A stretch of DNA of 64,000 bases from Enterococcus nangangensis (GCF_005405245.1 NZ_BJDR01000003.1:1-64000); one strand, 5' to 3'; shown: positions 25,445-35,439, numbered from the stretch's first letter. Numbers and translations: made by a program. The notes: generated by a model from the sequence alone, not told the origin.

Positions 25445-27043
25445 TTATTCCACTACGATAGCTTGTGCTGTACTGCTTTGCCTTAAGGGTACGGGTTGAC
25501 CGGTCGCAAATCTCACATGATGCAACTGAACATTTTCACAGGCCGTTAAATAAATTGACGTTGTCTCAGTGGGATTAGTCAGCGTGACATTGGTTAATCT
25601 CACCGCCGTCAAGGTACTTTTTTTCGTTTGTGGATCTAAGAAACCAGCTAACTCCACCACCTGTCCTGCGCCAGTTAACGTACAGTCGGTTAAGGTTAAA
25701 TTTTTAAAATACGGGAGCGTGGGAGCAGCAGCGCCGTCACTATTGTATTCCACACTGTGGGCCATAAAACGGTCTAACTGGCAATCCAGCACGTGGACGT
25801 TTTCAATGAAACCACCACGATCGGGATGCGCCTTTAACTCCAAACCAAACAGCGTATTTTCCACACGACAATCTTGCAAAATGACGTTACGGACACCACC
25901 GGATTCTTCACTACCAATAGCCATCCCGTGCCCGCCTAGCATTGCTAAGTCAAAAATCCGCACGTTTTCAGTCGGTAAATTGATGCGATTTCCTTCCGGA
26001 TTTTTGCCTGACTTAATGGCAATACAATCATCACCTGTGTCAAATGTCGTATCAAAAATCAAACAGTTCCGAGAAGAATCCGGATCCCAACCATCCCCAT
26101 TATCTACGCCCCGCGAACGAATCGCTACACCATGCGTCGTCACAGTATCACAGTAAATAAAGTGCACGGTCCACCCTGGCGGATTTTCCAAATGGACACC
26201 TGTTAAGTGAATATTTTTAGTTTGAATAAAATTCAACAGTCGACCGCGCACGCGCCGACCTGGACGACCATCAGAGACGTATTGCGGATATTTTTCGATG
26301 TCTGAAAAGTCTTGGCGCATCGCTTTGCCTAACGCATCACCGCCACCACGAATCGTCCCCGTCCCACAAATCCGGACGTTTTCACAAGTGATTTTTTGCC
26401 GATTGGTCGCTTCAAGATACCCACTATTTAGCAAGCTGCGGTAACAATACAGCTCCCAGCCCTCATAGCGATTCAAAATTAAGCCTTCTTCATTCACTTG
26501 ACCGGCGTAGTTTTTAGCCGTGACTGTCGTGTAGACATAATCTTTTGGCTGCGAAGAACCTTGTAGCAAACCATCCACTTGGAAGGTGATGTTACTTTTT
26601 AATTGCAGCGCACCGCTTAAAATTTTAGCACCACTGGGAATGAGGACTGTTCCCCCTTTCGGACAGTCAAAAATTGCTTGTTGTAAACGGGTCGTACTGC
26701 TTGTTTTTCCCGTGGCATCGGCAAAATACGGAGCCGCTGTGACATCAAGAAGAGACGCTGCCGTTAAAGTAGTAAAGGTTATTTCACTTTCGCCAACTGC
26801 TTGTTTTTGTGCATCCAAAGTAACGACCCGTATCCGATAAAAAGTATCCGGCGTCAATTCAGTCAAAGTGAGATGCGTTTGTGCTGGTTTTCGTAAGGCG
26901 ACAAATTCATCGTTACAGTAGACATGGTAACCAGCGAGATTTGCTTTAGCTTGTGGTTTTTCCCAGATACACGTCACCGCCCTACTTTGTAAAGTCGCCG
27001 GCGCTAGTTGTAAATTTCTTACAATCTGTTTGCTATCTGTCAT
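25445..27043 (-). CDS. GH28 polygalacturonase-family enzyme with N-terminal FnIII domain
   Basis: A 532-residue protein. Residues about 10-95 form a fibronectin type III-like domain. The rest is a right-handed beta-helix with GH28 active-site motifs in order: NGDGWDPDSS (variant of NTDG), DTGDDCIAIKSG with the two catalytic aspartates, GHGMAIGSE, and a basic LELKAHPDRGG in place of RIK. No signal peptide, so it is likely an exo-acting enzyme trimming imported galacturonic acid or rhamnogalacturonan oligomers. It starts 12 bp after the GH115 stop with a GAGGAG box and is co-transcribed with it. Confidence 0.93.
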   Translation of the reverse strand: MTDSKQIVRNLQLAPATLQSRAVTCIWEKPQAKANLAGYHVYCNDEFVALRKPAQTHLTLTELTPDTFYRIRVVTLDAQKQAVGESEITFTTLTAASLLDVTAAPYFADATGKTSSTTRLQQAIFDCPKGGTVLIPSGAKILSGALQLKSNITFQVDGLLQGSSQPKDYVYTTVTAKNYAGQVNEEGLILNRYEGWELYCYRSLLNSGYLEATNRQKITCENVRICGTGTIRGGGDALGKAMRQDFSDIEKYPQYVSDGRPGRRVRGRLLNFIQTKNIHLTGVHLENPPGWTVHFIYCDTVTTHGVAIRSRGVDNGDGWDPDSSRNCLIFDTTFDTGDDCIAIKSGKNPEGNRINLPTENVRIFDLAMLGGHGMAIGSEESGGVRNVILQDCRVENTLFGLELKAHPDRGGFIENVHVLDCQLDRFMAHSVEYNSDGAAAPTLPYFKNLTLTDCTLTGAGQVVELAGFLDPQTKKSTLTAVRLTNVTLTNPTETTSIYLTACENVQLHHVRFATGQPVPLRQSSTAQAIVVE

Positions 27044-27055
27044 TTTTTCTCCTCT

Positions 27056-30000
27056 TTAAGACCAAGTGTTGGTCCACGCATCATCTAGTGGGGGTAAATC
27101 AGTACTCTTACTTAAATAAAAACGATCCAATTTCACACCTGCTGAACGACCAGCAATACTGAAAATATTTTCGCCAGCTTGCAAATCGACTTGGGCTAAA
27201 CAATTCCAATGCCAGATTGAAAGATTTAAATAAGAGAAAAGGCGACCGTGATTAAATTGCGCGTCAGGGGCTAGCCACGTATTATTGATGCCAACATGAA
27301 GCATGTCTTTTCCTTTATCATCATATTTCAAAAGAGCCCAGACGTAGTACTTACCGGGATTTTGCACCGTCAAACGATAATGAATACTAGGCGCAGCTTC
27401 CGGATCTGGCCATAAAAGCCCGGCTGCTCCCGGCAGATAAAGACCTAAGCCTTGGCCTTGATTGGTGGGCGTTCCTAGATAGTCAAAAGCGCCAGGATAC
27501 GCACCAGGCAAAGCTGGCGTTTCATAAGCGACTGCTGTATTGGTTAAAGCCATTTCGGCTTCAAAAGCAATTTTTTCGTCCCGTTCTAAAATCTGCTTTT
27601 TCGACAGTGCAGTCAAACGATCTAAGTTTTGCGGAACTTCTTCAGTTAAAATCATGGATCCTAGTTTTTGCGGTTGACGAATTAAATTCGCCGCTAAAAA
27701 GTGCTGTTGGTAATAACTAGGATCAGCGAATAACATTTCTGGCCCACTAACATCACTTGCTAAAGAATGATATTGTTTTTCGGCAAGTGCTAGTAAGTTA
27801 TCTACTGTAGGAATCGCTTCGTTTCCTTTTACATTTCCTACTGGGCCTAAACTGGTCTTTTTAAATCCTTGTGTGTATATTACGAGTTTCGAAAAAGCAA
27901 CATAGCTATCCAGCATTGTTAAACGCAAAGTGTGCTGGCCAGCTGCCAAATAAGGTAAGCGCAAATAAAGTTTATCCACTTCATCTAGCACGGCATTAGC
28001 CCATTGGCCACGGTGTTCGTCAGTCGTCGCACTAGCGAGCACACTAGTCACAGCTTGATCTACTTGCACTTCAATTCGAATTTGACCTACTGAATTTAAA
28101 CTTGGGAAGCGATAAAATTCCAACAGATGGCTGCCGGCAGTCGTTAGAAAGAACTCATACTCCACAAAAGGACGCCCTGACTTAGTAGCGGTGAGGTCAG
28201 CTAACTTAGGAGAACTAGCTTGTAGTGCAGCACCACCACCGCGACCTAAAGCTGGCAGCACGGTAAAGGCCGCAGCAGCAGTATCTTGTTTTTTTATAAA
28301 GGACGTCGCCGGCAAAACAACGGCACCCTCACGCTCAGCCGTTTGGGCTTTGGCGGCAATAATTTTTACCGGAATCGCTTGCGTTTTTTCCCCACTGCCT
28401 AAAATAATTTCACCAGTTCCTACTTGCGCTGCCAGTGTCAAGCCGATAAAAATCCGTTCTTCGGTAGCCACGGTTCCTTTTATTTTCGTAAGGGTGATAC
28501 CTTCCGAGGCGGTCAGCGTATAGTCGACAGTCCCTGCGCCATAGTTGAAAACTTCCAACCAACGGGGAGCTACACTTCCTTGTTCTAAAATAATTTCTTC
28601 GGTAACGTTAGCCCCTTGCCACAAAACATAGCCTAATTGGGGTGCCCCCAGTTGCAACGGTGGCTTCGTTGTAGGATACATTTTCATATTAGGCGGTGGC
28701 GCTAGTTCCGGCGTTAAAATTTTATCCCATTTACCGTCAACCATCACTTTATTGTAATAATGCAACATCCAGCGCAAAAAATTAGTGAAGGTGGCCGAAC
28801 GTTGCGTGTAAGCTGCCGCGGCTTGTAACTTGCCTTGTTGGTGAGCCAGCACACTGCGGTCGGCAAAATAAAACTCACAATTTTTATAATACGCCGCATG
28901 AATTTTCATTTGCACTAATTGAAAGAAAGCGGCTTGTTCTGCTTCAGGTAAGGTTTCAGCTACCGCGTTTACTTCATCAAAAATTACTTTTAACGCGTTA
29001 ATCCGTCGGGCTCCTTCATCGCCAAAACACACTTGTGAAAAAGTATTGGGATCCAATTGTTCAATTTTGCGGACGTTGGTGATCTGCGTGAATTGATTCA
29101 GTAGTGGGCCGACTTTAGCCCCAATTCCCCCTGAAAAATTATCATCCAACCACTGACTTAAGAAGTTTTCCACATTTTGGGTTGTTTTTTCCTGGCCAAT
29201 TTCAAAAGCAAAGCGCGTGAAAAATTCTAAGTCCTGTTCGATAGGTTTTAAGGCTCCCACGTTTAAGACCCAAAGTTTTTGAATGCCATTATCCCACGCT
29301 TTTTGCAACTCATTTTTCATCCGCGCTAAAGGCGTCGAACTAATAAATAAATAATGCATATTCGTAGCTGCCCAATAAGAGCTATGATAATACAAGCCGT
29401 GACCCCCGCTACGTTTTTGATCTTGCAAACTCGGGTAGCGTCGCACATAGCCATAGTTATCGTTGGCCCAGATAATCGTCACATCTTCCGGAATAGCTAG
29501 CCCCTGATCGTAGTAGGGCAACACTTCCTTATAGGGCACAAACGTCTGTAAAATGTCTGCTGCTGGTCGCCCAATTGTTTTAGCTAAAATGTCCCGTTGG
29601 TCATGAATAACTCTTTCCAACAATTCTTTTTTGGCTTGAAATTTTTCATCAGTGCTTAGCATTGTATCGTTATCAATAGTGCGGGTCACAAAACCACTAT
29701 CGTGAATCCCCCGCATACCCACGGTGTAACTCACTTCATACTCCCGGTTAGCCGCCACACTTTCCTGCCAATACGCTTGTAAGATTTCCCGATTTTTTCC
29801 TGGCAAAGAATAATCGTATTTTACTTCATCGTGCGTGTAGCCTTTGCTTTTTAGCCATGGGTCCCACTCATTTTGGTTACTCCGCAACAACATATCACAA
29901 TGACTCGTCCCCACCACAATGCCCATCTCGTTGGCTAACTGATTGTTCCGCGGATTCTCATTAAAATAATTCACGTGCATCGCCGGCCAAATATAATTGG

Positions 30001-30571
30001 CTTTTAAACGCAATAACAAATCAAAAATTTTAGCATAAAGCACCGGCCCAATCGTTCCATCTTGCGTGTGGGCCTGCGCCCAGTTATTCAGCTCTTCTTC
30101 ATCATTAATAAAGATTCCCCGATACTTAACAGCAGGATATTCTGTAACGCAGAAATCTGCCGGCACCTGATACGCACTCCTTTTTTTCACCGGCACATCG
30201 GCAAAATAATGCCACGGTGAAACCCCTAAACGCCGCGAAAGCTCATACAGCCCATAAATCGTCCCTCGTGAGTCACTGCCGATAATCCAAAGTTGTTTCC
30301 CCACAAGTTGCAGCAAGTACGCTTCCCAACGTAACGCCCCAGATTCAGCATAAAGGGCAGTAACATCTAGTTTACTTGTTAGGTTGGCAGCAGTAAATTG
30401 TTCAAGCGTTCCTATCACGATTTCTGCCGCATCTTTTTCAACGACTACCACGTCTTTACTAAAAACCGTTGCTAAATCATGGGTGAAATTTTCTGTAGCT
30501 AAGGCTACACTGCGGGGAGCTTGCGGTAATAAACAAAGGGTGATTTTTTCTTGATTGAATAATGTTGGCAT
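27056..30571 (-). CDS. GH115 alpha-glucuronidase
   Basis: A 1171-residue cytoplasmic enzyme of GH115, which removes (4-O-methyl)glucuronic acid from internal xylose units of xylan. Family motifs are KYRGIFINDEEELNNWAQ, LLLRLKANYIWPAMH, VGTSHCDMLLR and VTIIWANDNYGYVRRYPS. The C-terminal 450 residues carry the all-beta GH115 tail, with carbohydrate-binding-like sandwiches ending SIAGRSAGVKLDRFYLS. This is longer than many homologues (often 850-1000). It is paired with GH28 rather than with the xylan operon, so its true substrate could be a glucuronic acid on pectic or arabinogalactan side chains. A divergent AraC regulator lies 121 bp away. Confidence 0.95.
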   Translation of the reverse strand: MPTLFNQEKITLCLLPQAPRSVALATENFTHDLATVFSKDVVVVEKDAAEIVIGTLEQFTAANLTSKLDVTALYAESGALRWEAYLLQLVGKQLWIIGSDSRGTIYGLYELSRRLGVSPWHYFADVPVKKRSAYQVPADFCVTEYPAVKYRGIFINDEEELNNWAQAHTQDGTIGPVLYAKIFDLLLRLKANYIWPAMHVNYFNENPRNNQLANEMGIVVGTSHCDMLLRSNQNEWDPWLKSKGYTHDEVKYDYSLPGKNREILQAYWQESVAANREYEVSYTVGMRGIHDSGFVTRTIDNDTMLSTDEKFQAKKELLERVIHDQRDILAKTIGRPAADILQTFVPYKEVLPYYDQGLAIPEDVTIIWANDNYGYVRRYPSLQDQKRSGGHGLYYHSSYWAATNMHYLFISSTPLARMKNELQKAWDNGIQKLWVLNVGALKPIEQDLEFFTRFAFEIGQEKTTQNVENFLSQWLDDNFSGGIGAKVGPLLNQFTQITNVRKIEQLDPNTFSQVCFGDEGARRINALKVIFDEVNAVAETLPEAEQAAFFQLVQMKIHAAYYKNCEFYFADRSVLAHQQGKLQAAAAYTQRSATFTNFLRWMLHYYNKVMVDGKWDKILTPELAPPPNMKMYPTTKPPLQLGAPQLGYVLWQGANVTEEIILEQGSVAPRWLEVFNYGAGTVDYTLTASEGITLTKIKGTVATEERIFIGLTLAAQVGTGEIILGSGEKTQAIPVKIIAAKAQTAEREGAVVLPATSFIKKQDTAAAAFTVLPALGRGGGAALQASSPKLADLTATKSGRPFVEYEFFLTTAGSHLLEFYRFPSLNSVGQIRIEVQVDQAVTSVLASATTDEHRGQWANAVLDEVDKLYLRLPYLAAGQHTLRLTMLDSYVAFSKLVIYTQGFKKTSLGPVGNVKGNEAIPTVDNLLALAEKQYHSLASDVSGPEMLFADPSYYQQHFLAANLIRQPQKLGSMILTEEVPQNLDRLTALSKKQILERDEKIAFEAEMALTNTAVAYETPALPGAYPGAFDYLGTPTNQGQGLGLYLPGAAGLLWPDPEAAPSIHYRLTVQNPGKYYVWALLKYDDKGKDMLHVGINNTWLAPDAQFNHGRLFSYLNLSIWHWNCLAQVDLQAGENIFSIAGRSAGVKLDRFYLSKSTDLPPLDDAWTNTWS

Positions 30572-30692
30572 AATTTTCTCCTTGCTCTTCTATATTACTG
30601 TCTTCTCTTAGTATACGAAGTTGAATTTGTAATTTCTTGGCACATTATGTAAAATATATTGCATAATCGCACCCAGAAAAGAGGCGTTTTCT
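30572..30692. promoter_or_regulatory. Divergent promoter region of GH115-GH28 and its AraC regulator
   Basis: On minus a -10 box TATACT (rc of AGTATA, near 30615) is seen with a weak -35. No convincing cre site was found. The poor -35 fits AraC-dependent activation. Confidence 0.4.
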
Positions 30693-31514
30693 TTGAACAT
30701 TTACCAAGAAGTAAGTTGTGACTACCAAGAGACCATCCACCACACTAGTCCCTTTCATCGGCACACAGGCTATGAACTTTATTTATTTTTAGCCGGTGAC
30801 GCTAACTTTTTAACAGCTAAAGATGGTTTTTTGTTGCAACCTGGTTATCTTGTCCCTATCACTCCGGGAACTTGGCACAAAGCTAAAACGAATAGTGACG
30901 CGCTTTATAAACGTGCTTACATTAATTGTTCTTTAAACTTAGTCAAAGAACTCTCCACACCACAGACTGACCTTGCCCAATGCTTTACCCGTCAAAATCT
31001 GCAGAAGCAAAGCGTTATTCAGTTAACTGCATCCGCGAGCCAAACTTTTTTACAGCACATTCAAACCATTCAGCAAGGACTATCGGCTGGAGTTTATGGC
31101 AATGACTTAAAAATAAAAATAGCTCTTACCGAAATTTTGTTATTAGCCAACCAAGCACCACAGATTTCCCATAATCTAGTAGCGGCTCATCTTCCTAGCC
31201 TCATTACAGAGATGATGCTCTTCATTGATATACATCTCAAAGAAGACTTATCTTTACAACGATTCAGTCAAGCCTTTTTTATGAATGGCAATTATTTAAG
31301 TCGGACATTTAAAAAAGCTACCGGCATCACTTTACAAGAATATATTATTGATAAACGCATCGAATTTGCCAAAGAATTACTAGGCTACGGCTATTCTGTA
31401 GAACAAGCCGCTAGTGAAACGGGTTTTGGCAACTATTATCATTTTATTCGTGCCTTTAAGCAACGAGTAGGTTGCCCTCCCGGCGTTTACAAAAAAGAAA
31501 GGACAGTCCGCTAG
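30693..31514 (+). CDS. AraC-family regulator next to GH115-GH28
   Basis: A 273-residue regulator with a cupin-like N-terminal sensor (SPFHRHTGYELYLFLAGDA, then LQPGYLVPITPGTWH). Residues about 172-270 hold the two AraC-type helix-turn-helix motifs (FSQAFFMNGNYLSRTFKKAT and VEQAASETGFGNYYHFIRAF). The start is TTG 30693, with GAGG 8 nt upstream. Divergent placement suggests it activates GH115-GH28 in response to an imported sugar. A terminator follows immediately. Confidence 0.9.
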   Translation: MNIYQEVSCDYQETIHHTSPFHRHTGYELYLFLAGDANFLTAKDGFLLQPGYLVPITPGTWHKAKTNSDALYKRAYINCSLNLVKELSTPQTDLAQCFTRQNLQKQSVIQLTASASQTFLQHIQTIQQGLSAGVYGNDLKIKIALTEILLLANQAPQISHNLVAAHLPSLITEMMLFIDIHLKEDLSLQRFSQAFFMNGNYLSRTFKKATGITLQEYIIDKRIEFAKELLGYGYSVEQAASETGFGNYYHFIRAFKQRVGCPPGVYKKERTVR

Positions 31515-31534
31515 TGAAGCGTGACTGTCCTTTT
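31496..31534. terminator. Bidirectional terminator between the AraC gene and the ABC operon
   Basis: A stem AAAGGACAGTC/GACTGTCCTTT (31498-31508 with 31522-31532) has T-rich flanks in both directions. Confidence 0.88.
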
Positions 31535-31538
31535 GAAG

Positions 31539-32375
31539 TTATTTCAAGCCAGTAGTGCTGATTCCTTCTACAATATATTTTTGGAAGAGGAAGAAGATGA
31601 CCAACACTGGGAGTAATGAGACTACCGACATGGCAAACATCGCACCCCAGTTGGAACTACTGCTAGAGTCTAAAAATTGTTTTAATGCAATTGAAACAGT
31701 GTAACTTTCAGGCTTAGTCAAGTAAAGCATTGGTCCGATTAATTCTTCCCATTTCCAGTAAAAACTAAAAATTGCCGAAGTTGCTAATGCTGGTTTGATT
31801 AACGGTAAAATTACTTTGAAGAAAATTCCAATACGACCACAACCATCCATTTTAGCTGCTTCATCCAATTCAGTCGGGATGCCTTGGATGAATTGATTCA
31901 TCATGAAAATAAAGAAGGCTTGTCCAAAGAATGAAGGAACCGTCACTGGGAAAATAGTGTTAATCCAGTTAAGCTTACCAAACCACAAGTATTGAGGAAC
32001 CATGATAATTTCTTGAGGAACCATCATAGTCATTAAAACACAAGAAAACCAGAACTTTTTCCCTTTAAATGGAATTCGTGCGAAGCCGTAAGAAATGACT
32101 GCTGAAGAACAAACAGCACCTACTGTAGCAATCAAAGCAATACGTAAGGAATTGAAAATGTAAGTTATAAAGGGCACTCCAGCGATCCCTTGAAATCCTT
32201 TTACGTAATTATCTAACGTCCAGTTAGATGGGATTAATTGTGTAGCCGTCTGAAAAATTTCCGAATTTGGCTTTAAAGAACTAAAAATCAACCAAAAAAT
32301 AGGATAGAGCATCACAATGGCTACAAGCAGGATAACTATATCAAACGCTATATTTTTACGGTTACTGGCAACCAT
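31539..32375 (-). CDS. Carbohydrate ABC transporter permease, MalG/UgpE type
   Basis: A 278-residue inner-membrane permease with six membrane segments and the ATPase-contacting EAA loop ([27 protein letters not shown]). ATG 32375 has AGGAGG 8 nt upstream and directly follows the stop of the partner permease (TAA-A-ATG); the frame extends further upstream without support. It is the last gene of a three-gene CUT1 transporter operon (33311-34627, 32377-33327, 31539-32375). No ATPase is encoded. Confidence 0.94.
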   Translation of the reverse strand: MVASNRKNIAFDIVILLVAIVMLYPIFWLIFSSLKPNSEIFQTATQLIPSNWTLDNYVKGFQGIAGVPFITYIFNSLRIALIATVGAVCSSAVISYGFARIPFKGKKFWFSCVLMTMMVPQEIIMVPQYLWFGKLNWINTIFPVTVPSFFGQAFFIFMMNQFIQGIPTELDEAAKMDGCGRIGIFFKVILPLIKPALATSAIFSFYWKWEELIGPMLYLTKPESYTVSIALKQFLDSSSSSNWGAMFAMSVVSLLPVLVIFFLFQKYIVEGISTTGLK

Positions 32376-32376
32376 T

Positions 32377-33327
32377 TTAGACCTCCTCCGATTCAGAAAA
32401 TACCCAAAATTTCGATGTTGCAAAGAAAATAAGAGTAATCACTGCTATTAAGATAATCAAAATCCAAGCTAGCGCCGAAGCGTAACCCATTTTAAAGTCA
32501 GAGAAAGCTTTCTGATACACATACAAAGAGTAGACCAATGTACCATTCCGCGGTGACCCTGTACCATTAGTAATAACAAAAGCTGGTGTGAAAGTTAAAA
32601 ACGATTGAATTGTTTGCATAACTAAATTAAAGAAAATGATTGGAGTTAAGCAAGGTAATGTAATTGAAACAAATTGTCGTAACTTTCCTGCTCCATCAAT
32701 CTGTGCTGCTTCATAGTAATCGTTAGGGATATTTTTTAATCCTGATAAAAAGATTAACATGGAAGAACCAAATTGCCAGCCGGCTAACAAAATTAATGTC
32801 AACAACGCGGTACCAGGATTCTTAAAGAAATAAATTGGATCTAAATTGATTGATTCCAAAAGTCCATTAATTAAACCTGAATCGCCAAAGATATTCCGCC
32901 ACATAATGGATACTGCTACACTCCCTCCGATAATGGAAGGAATGTAGAATAGTACCCGATAAGCACCCGAAAGTTTCGATGGTCGATTAATTAACATCGC
33001 TACTGCTAATGCAATAATCAAACGAAGAGGAACGGCACAAATTACATAATTCAAAGTTACTTTAAGAGCTTGTCTAAATTTAGGGTCATCAAAGAATATT
33101 TTTTTGAAGTTGTCCAGTCCCGTAAACTCAGCTTTGGTTAACAAATCATAATTGTGGAAAGCCATAAATAAGGAAATCCCCATTGGCACAATAATAAACA
33201 ACAAGAAACCAATGATAAACGGTGAAATAAATAAGTATCCGGAAATTAAGTCTTGTTTCTCGGTACTCTTACTGTTAAACTTCGACTTCAAAATACTCCG
33301 AGAACTATTTTTAGTCGTAGTTTTCAT
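32377..33327 (-). CDS. Carbohydrate ABC transporter permease, MalF/UgpA type
   Basis: A 316-residue permease with six membrane segments and the EAA motif [27 protein letters not shown]. Start ATG 33327 has AAAGGAG 7 nt upstream, inside the end of the binding-protein gene, which it overlaps by 17 bp, so translation is coupled. The N-terminal 25 residues are polar and Ser/Lys-rich, as in many MalF-like proteins. The gene is AT-rich compared with the enzyme genes to either side. Confidence 0.94.
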   Translation of the reverse strand: MKTTTKNSSRSILKSKFNSKSTEKQDLISGYLFISPFIIGFLLFIIVPMGISLFMAFHNYDLLTKAEFTGLDNFKKIFFDDPKFRQALKVTLNYVICAVPLRLIIALAVAMLINRPSKLSGAYRVLFYIPSIIGGSVAVSIMWRNIFGDSGLINGLLESINLDPIYFFKNPGTALLTLILLAGWQFGSSMLIFLSGLKNIPNDYYEAAQIDGAGKLRQFVSITLPCLTPIIFFNLVMQTIQSFLTFTPAFVITNGTGSPRNGTLVYSLYVYQKAFSDFKMGYASALAWILIILIAVITLIFFATSKFWVFSESEEV

Positions 33328-34627
33328 CAAAAATCTCCTTTGCTTTTTCTACATAGCTGTCATAAGCTTCTTCTGGTGTCATTGTGTTATAAGTGATTTC
33401 AGCAAATATTTCTTTAAAGTGTGTATTTAATTCTGAAAATCCTAATGGTGGCACTGGCGATGCTTCACCAACGTAATCTTTAATTTTATCTAAGTAATCA
33501 GACGCAATTTTTTCATCATCAGACATTTGATCATAAATTGCAGCTTTAGCAGCAGAACTTGCTGGAATTCCTCGTTCGGTACCAATTTCTTTATTTGCCT
33601 CTTCATTGTTAATCAAGTAATCGATTAATTTTGCTGCTGCTTCTTGATGTTTTGAATTTTTAGCAACAGAATAGAAGAAACTTGGACGATAGAATAGAGC
33701 ACCTGATTCTGTTGCACCATATGGCAACTCAAGATCAAAAGATACACCTTCAGCTGCTGATTGCGAATACGTCACATATTGGTTATTCCAGTTTTGGTAA
33801 TAGGCAACATCTCCTAAAGAAAACGGATTTTCATCAAAACTTTTAATGTTACTAGCTACTTCCGCAGTAGGCATAGCCCCTTCTTTAGTCAAGCTTTGAA
33901 TCGCGCTCATAAAATCAATAAAGTTTTCCTTAGAGAAAGCTAAAGTAGGTTTCCCATCCTTATCGTATTCAATTAGCTCTTCACCTTTAGTTCGAAGATA
34001 ATATTGTAACAATACATAATTATCTACAACGTCAATACTTCCCAATTTGCCAGTATTTTTATGCACATCGCTCACAGATTTTACCCAATCTTCAAAAGTA
34101 TAATTACTGAAATCAAGGTTTGAATTGGCTTCTTCTGTAACTTGTTTATTAACAATCATCGACATTGCATTAATAGCTGGTGTCATCGCAAAAATCTGTT
34201 CATTAACTTTACCAGCATCGACAATAGAATCTTCTAAGTTTGTAGTATCAATTGTTTTACCTTCACCAACCAAATCACTTAAATCGGCTAACTGATTTTT
34301 CTCACCATATTGTGCTAAATAGGAAGTATCCATTTGCATCACATCTGGTAATTCCCCTGCTGCTGATTTAGTCGCTAATTTTTTCCAATAATCATCCCAA
34401 GCAGCATATTCATATTCTACTTTAATATCTGGATTATCTTTTTCGAATAACTCAATTGCTTTAATATACTTTTCATGCCGAACTTCAGAACCCCACCAAG
34501 TAAAACTAATTTTAGTCTGACCGTCCCCACTGTCACTCCCAGCAGTATCATCTTTTTTTGAACCACAAGCAGCCAACGCTAGAGTAGCAATTGCTAGTGA
34601 ACCTACCAAAAATTTCATCTTTTTCAT
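33311..34627 (-). CDS. Sugar-binding lipoprotein of a CUT1 ABC transporter
   Basis: A 438-residue lipoprotein (signal peptide ending LALAACGS) of the SBP family 1 (MsmE/UgpB-like): ISFTWWGSEVRHEKYIKAIE, then EYAAWDDYWKKLATKSAAGELPDV. It binds a sugar or short oligosaccharide outside the membrane. ATG 34627 has AAAGGAGG upstream. Divergent from the YesL-YesM-YesN operon, whose two-component system very probably controls it. A cre-like site (34671-34684) lies in its upstream region. Confidence 0.94.
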   Translation of the reverse strand: MKKMKFLVGSLAIATLALAACGSKKDDTAGSDSGDGQTKISFTWWGSEVRHEKYIKAIELFEKDNPDIKVEYEYAAWDDYWKKLATKSAAGELPDVMQMDTSYLAQYGEKNQLADLSDLVGEGKTIDTTNLEDSIVDAGKVNEQIFAMTPAINAMSMIVNKQVTEEANSNLDFSNYTFEDWVKSVSDVHKNTGKLGSIDVVDNYVLLQYYLRTKGEELIEYDKDGKPTLAFSKENFIDFMSAIQSLTKEGAMPTAEVASNIKSFDENPFSLGDVAYYQNWNNQYVTYSQSAAEGVSFDLELPYGATESGALFYRPSFFYSVAKNSKHQEAAAKLIDYLINNEEANKEIGTERGIPASSAAKAAIYDQMSDDEKIASDYLDKIKDYVGEASPVPPLGFSELNTHFKEIFAEITYNTMTPEEAYDSYVEKAKEIFDENYD

Positions 34628-34670
34628 CAGATTGAATCCTCCTTTGTGTTTGGTTACATATCCATCATAT

Positions 34671-34684
34671 TGAAAGCGGTTTAA
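34671..34684 (-). promoter_or_regulatory. cre-like site upstream of the CUT1 transporter
   Basis: TGAAAGCGGTTTAA matches 13 of 14 positions of TGWAANCGNTNWCA. It lies about 44 bp upstream of the binding-protein start, so CcpA could repress the transporter when glucose is present. Confidence 0.6.
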
Positions 34685-34772
34685 ATTTGAAAGGTAAAAA
34701 ATCGAGTGTTTTTCCTAAAAATCAGACTATCCAAAAAACTTGCGGAAAAATAAATAAAACTCGTACTTTTTA

Positions 34773-34804
34773 TGCTAGAATAATTTAAAGTAAACGCTTA
34801 CCAG
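34773..34804 (+). promoter_or_regulatory. Extended -10 promoter and cre roadblock of the YesLMN operon
   Basis: TGC-TAGAAT (34773-34781) is an extended -10. Then AGTAAACGCTTACCA (34789-34803), an excellent cre-like palindrome, sits between it and the ribosome site, where CcpA would block initiation or early elongation. Confidence 0.65.
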
Positions 34805-34818
34805 AAGGAGGACTTTTG

Positions 34819-35439
34819 ATGAACACTTTAAAACATTCCCTGATGAACTTCTTTGATGCTCTTTTTACACTCATTTATCTAAATTTATTATGGTTTCTTT
34901 TTACTTTACTAGGTTTTTTTATTTTAGGAATTGGACCGGCTACGGTTACTTTGCTTAAGGCCCTAACAGATTTTCGTCGTCATCAAGTTAGTTGGTCATT
35001 CCGTGAGTTTTTCTTTCAATATAAGAAAGTTTTTTGGAAAAGTAACAATGTAACCTGGTTATTCCTCGTTCTTTTAGGTGGAACTCTGTTTAACTATCGG
35101 ATTTCCCTTATTTATTTTAGCAATCACCTTTTCCTCCGCTCTATCTACCTAACTTTATTTTTAATTTTTTTAACAAGCTTAATTTTAGCTTGGGCTAATC
35201 TAAGCAAAATAACTCTTAACTTAAAAGAAAATCTGAAGTTTATTTTAATTGAACTGTTTCGCTTTCCGCTACAAACTATCGCAATCATGTTAACAATTTT
35301 TATCATCATTCTTGTTTTATGGTCTAAATTTTTTATTTTGCTCTTTTTCGGAGTTGTGCTCAGTCTGTACCTCGTAAATGTCATTCATGGAGAAGTATTG
35401 ACCAAAATTGTCAATCTAAAAGACAAATATGAATCCTAA
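34819..35439 (+). CDS. YesL-like DUF624 membrane protein
   Basis: A 206-residue membrane protein of DUF624 (YesL). The opening pattern LMNFFDALFTLIYLNLLWFLFTLLG, then GIGPATVTLL is characteristic. About five hydrophobic segments are visible. ATG 34819 has AAGGAGG upstream. It overlaps the sensor kinase gene by 11 bp. YesL genes often sit with YesM/YesN-type sensors and plant-oligosaccharide transporters; the molecular role is unknown. A second YesL homologue lies at 54797-55471. Confidence 0.88.
   Translation: MNTLKHSLMNFFDALFTLIYLNLLWFLFTLLGFFILGIGPATVTLLKALTDFRRHQVSWSFREFFFQYKKVFWKSNNVTWLFLVLLGGTLFNYRISLIYFSNHLFLRSIYLTLFLIFLTSLILAWANLSKITLNLKENLKFILIELFRFPLQTIAIMLTIFIIILVLWSKFFILLFFGVVLSLYLVNVIHGEVLTKIVNLKDKYES

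Noticed and set aside
25569-26156. A 195-codon open frame on plus inside the GH28 gene
   Set aside because: It lies opposite a gene with clear GH28 motifs, has no ribosome site and no recognisable domain. I treat it as an antisense shadow.
28191-28523. A 110-codon open frame on plus inside GH115
   Set aside because: Antisense to a well-supported enzyme and without family features.
30677-30694. Possible cre site AGAAAACGCCTCTT before the AraC gene
   Set aside because: Several consensus positions are wrong, including the core T and the terminal CA.
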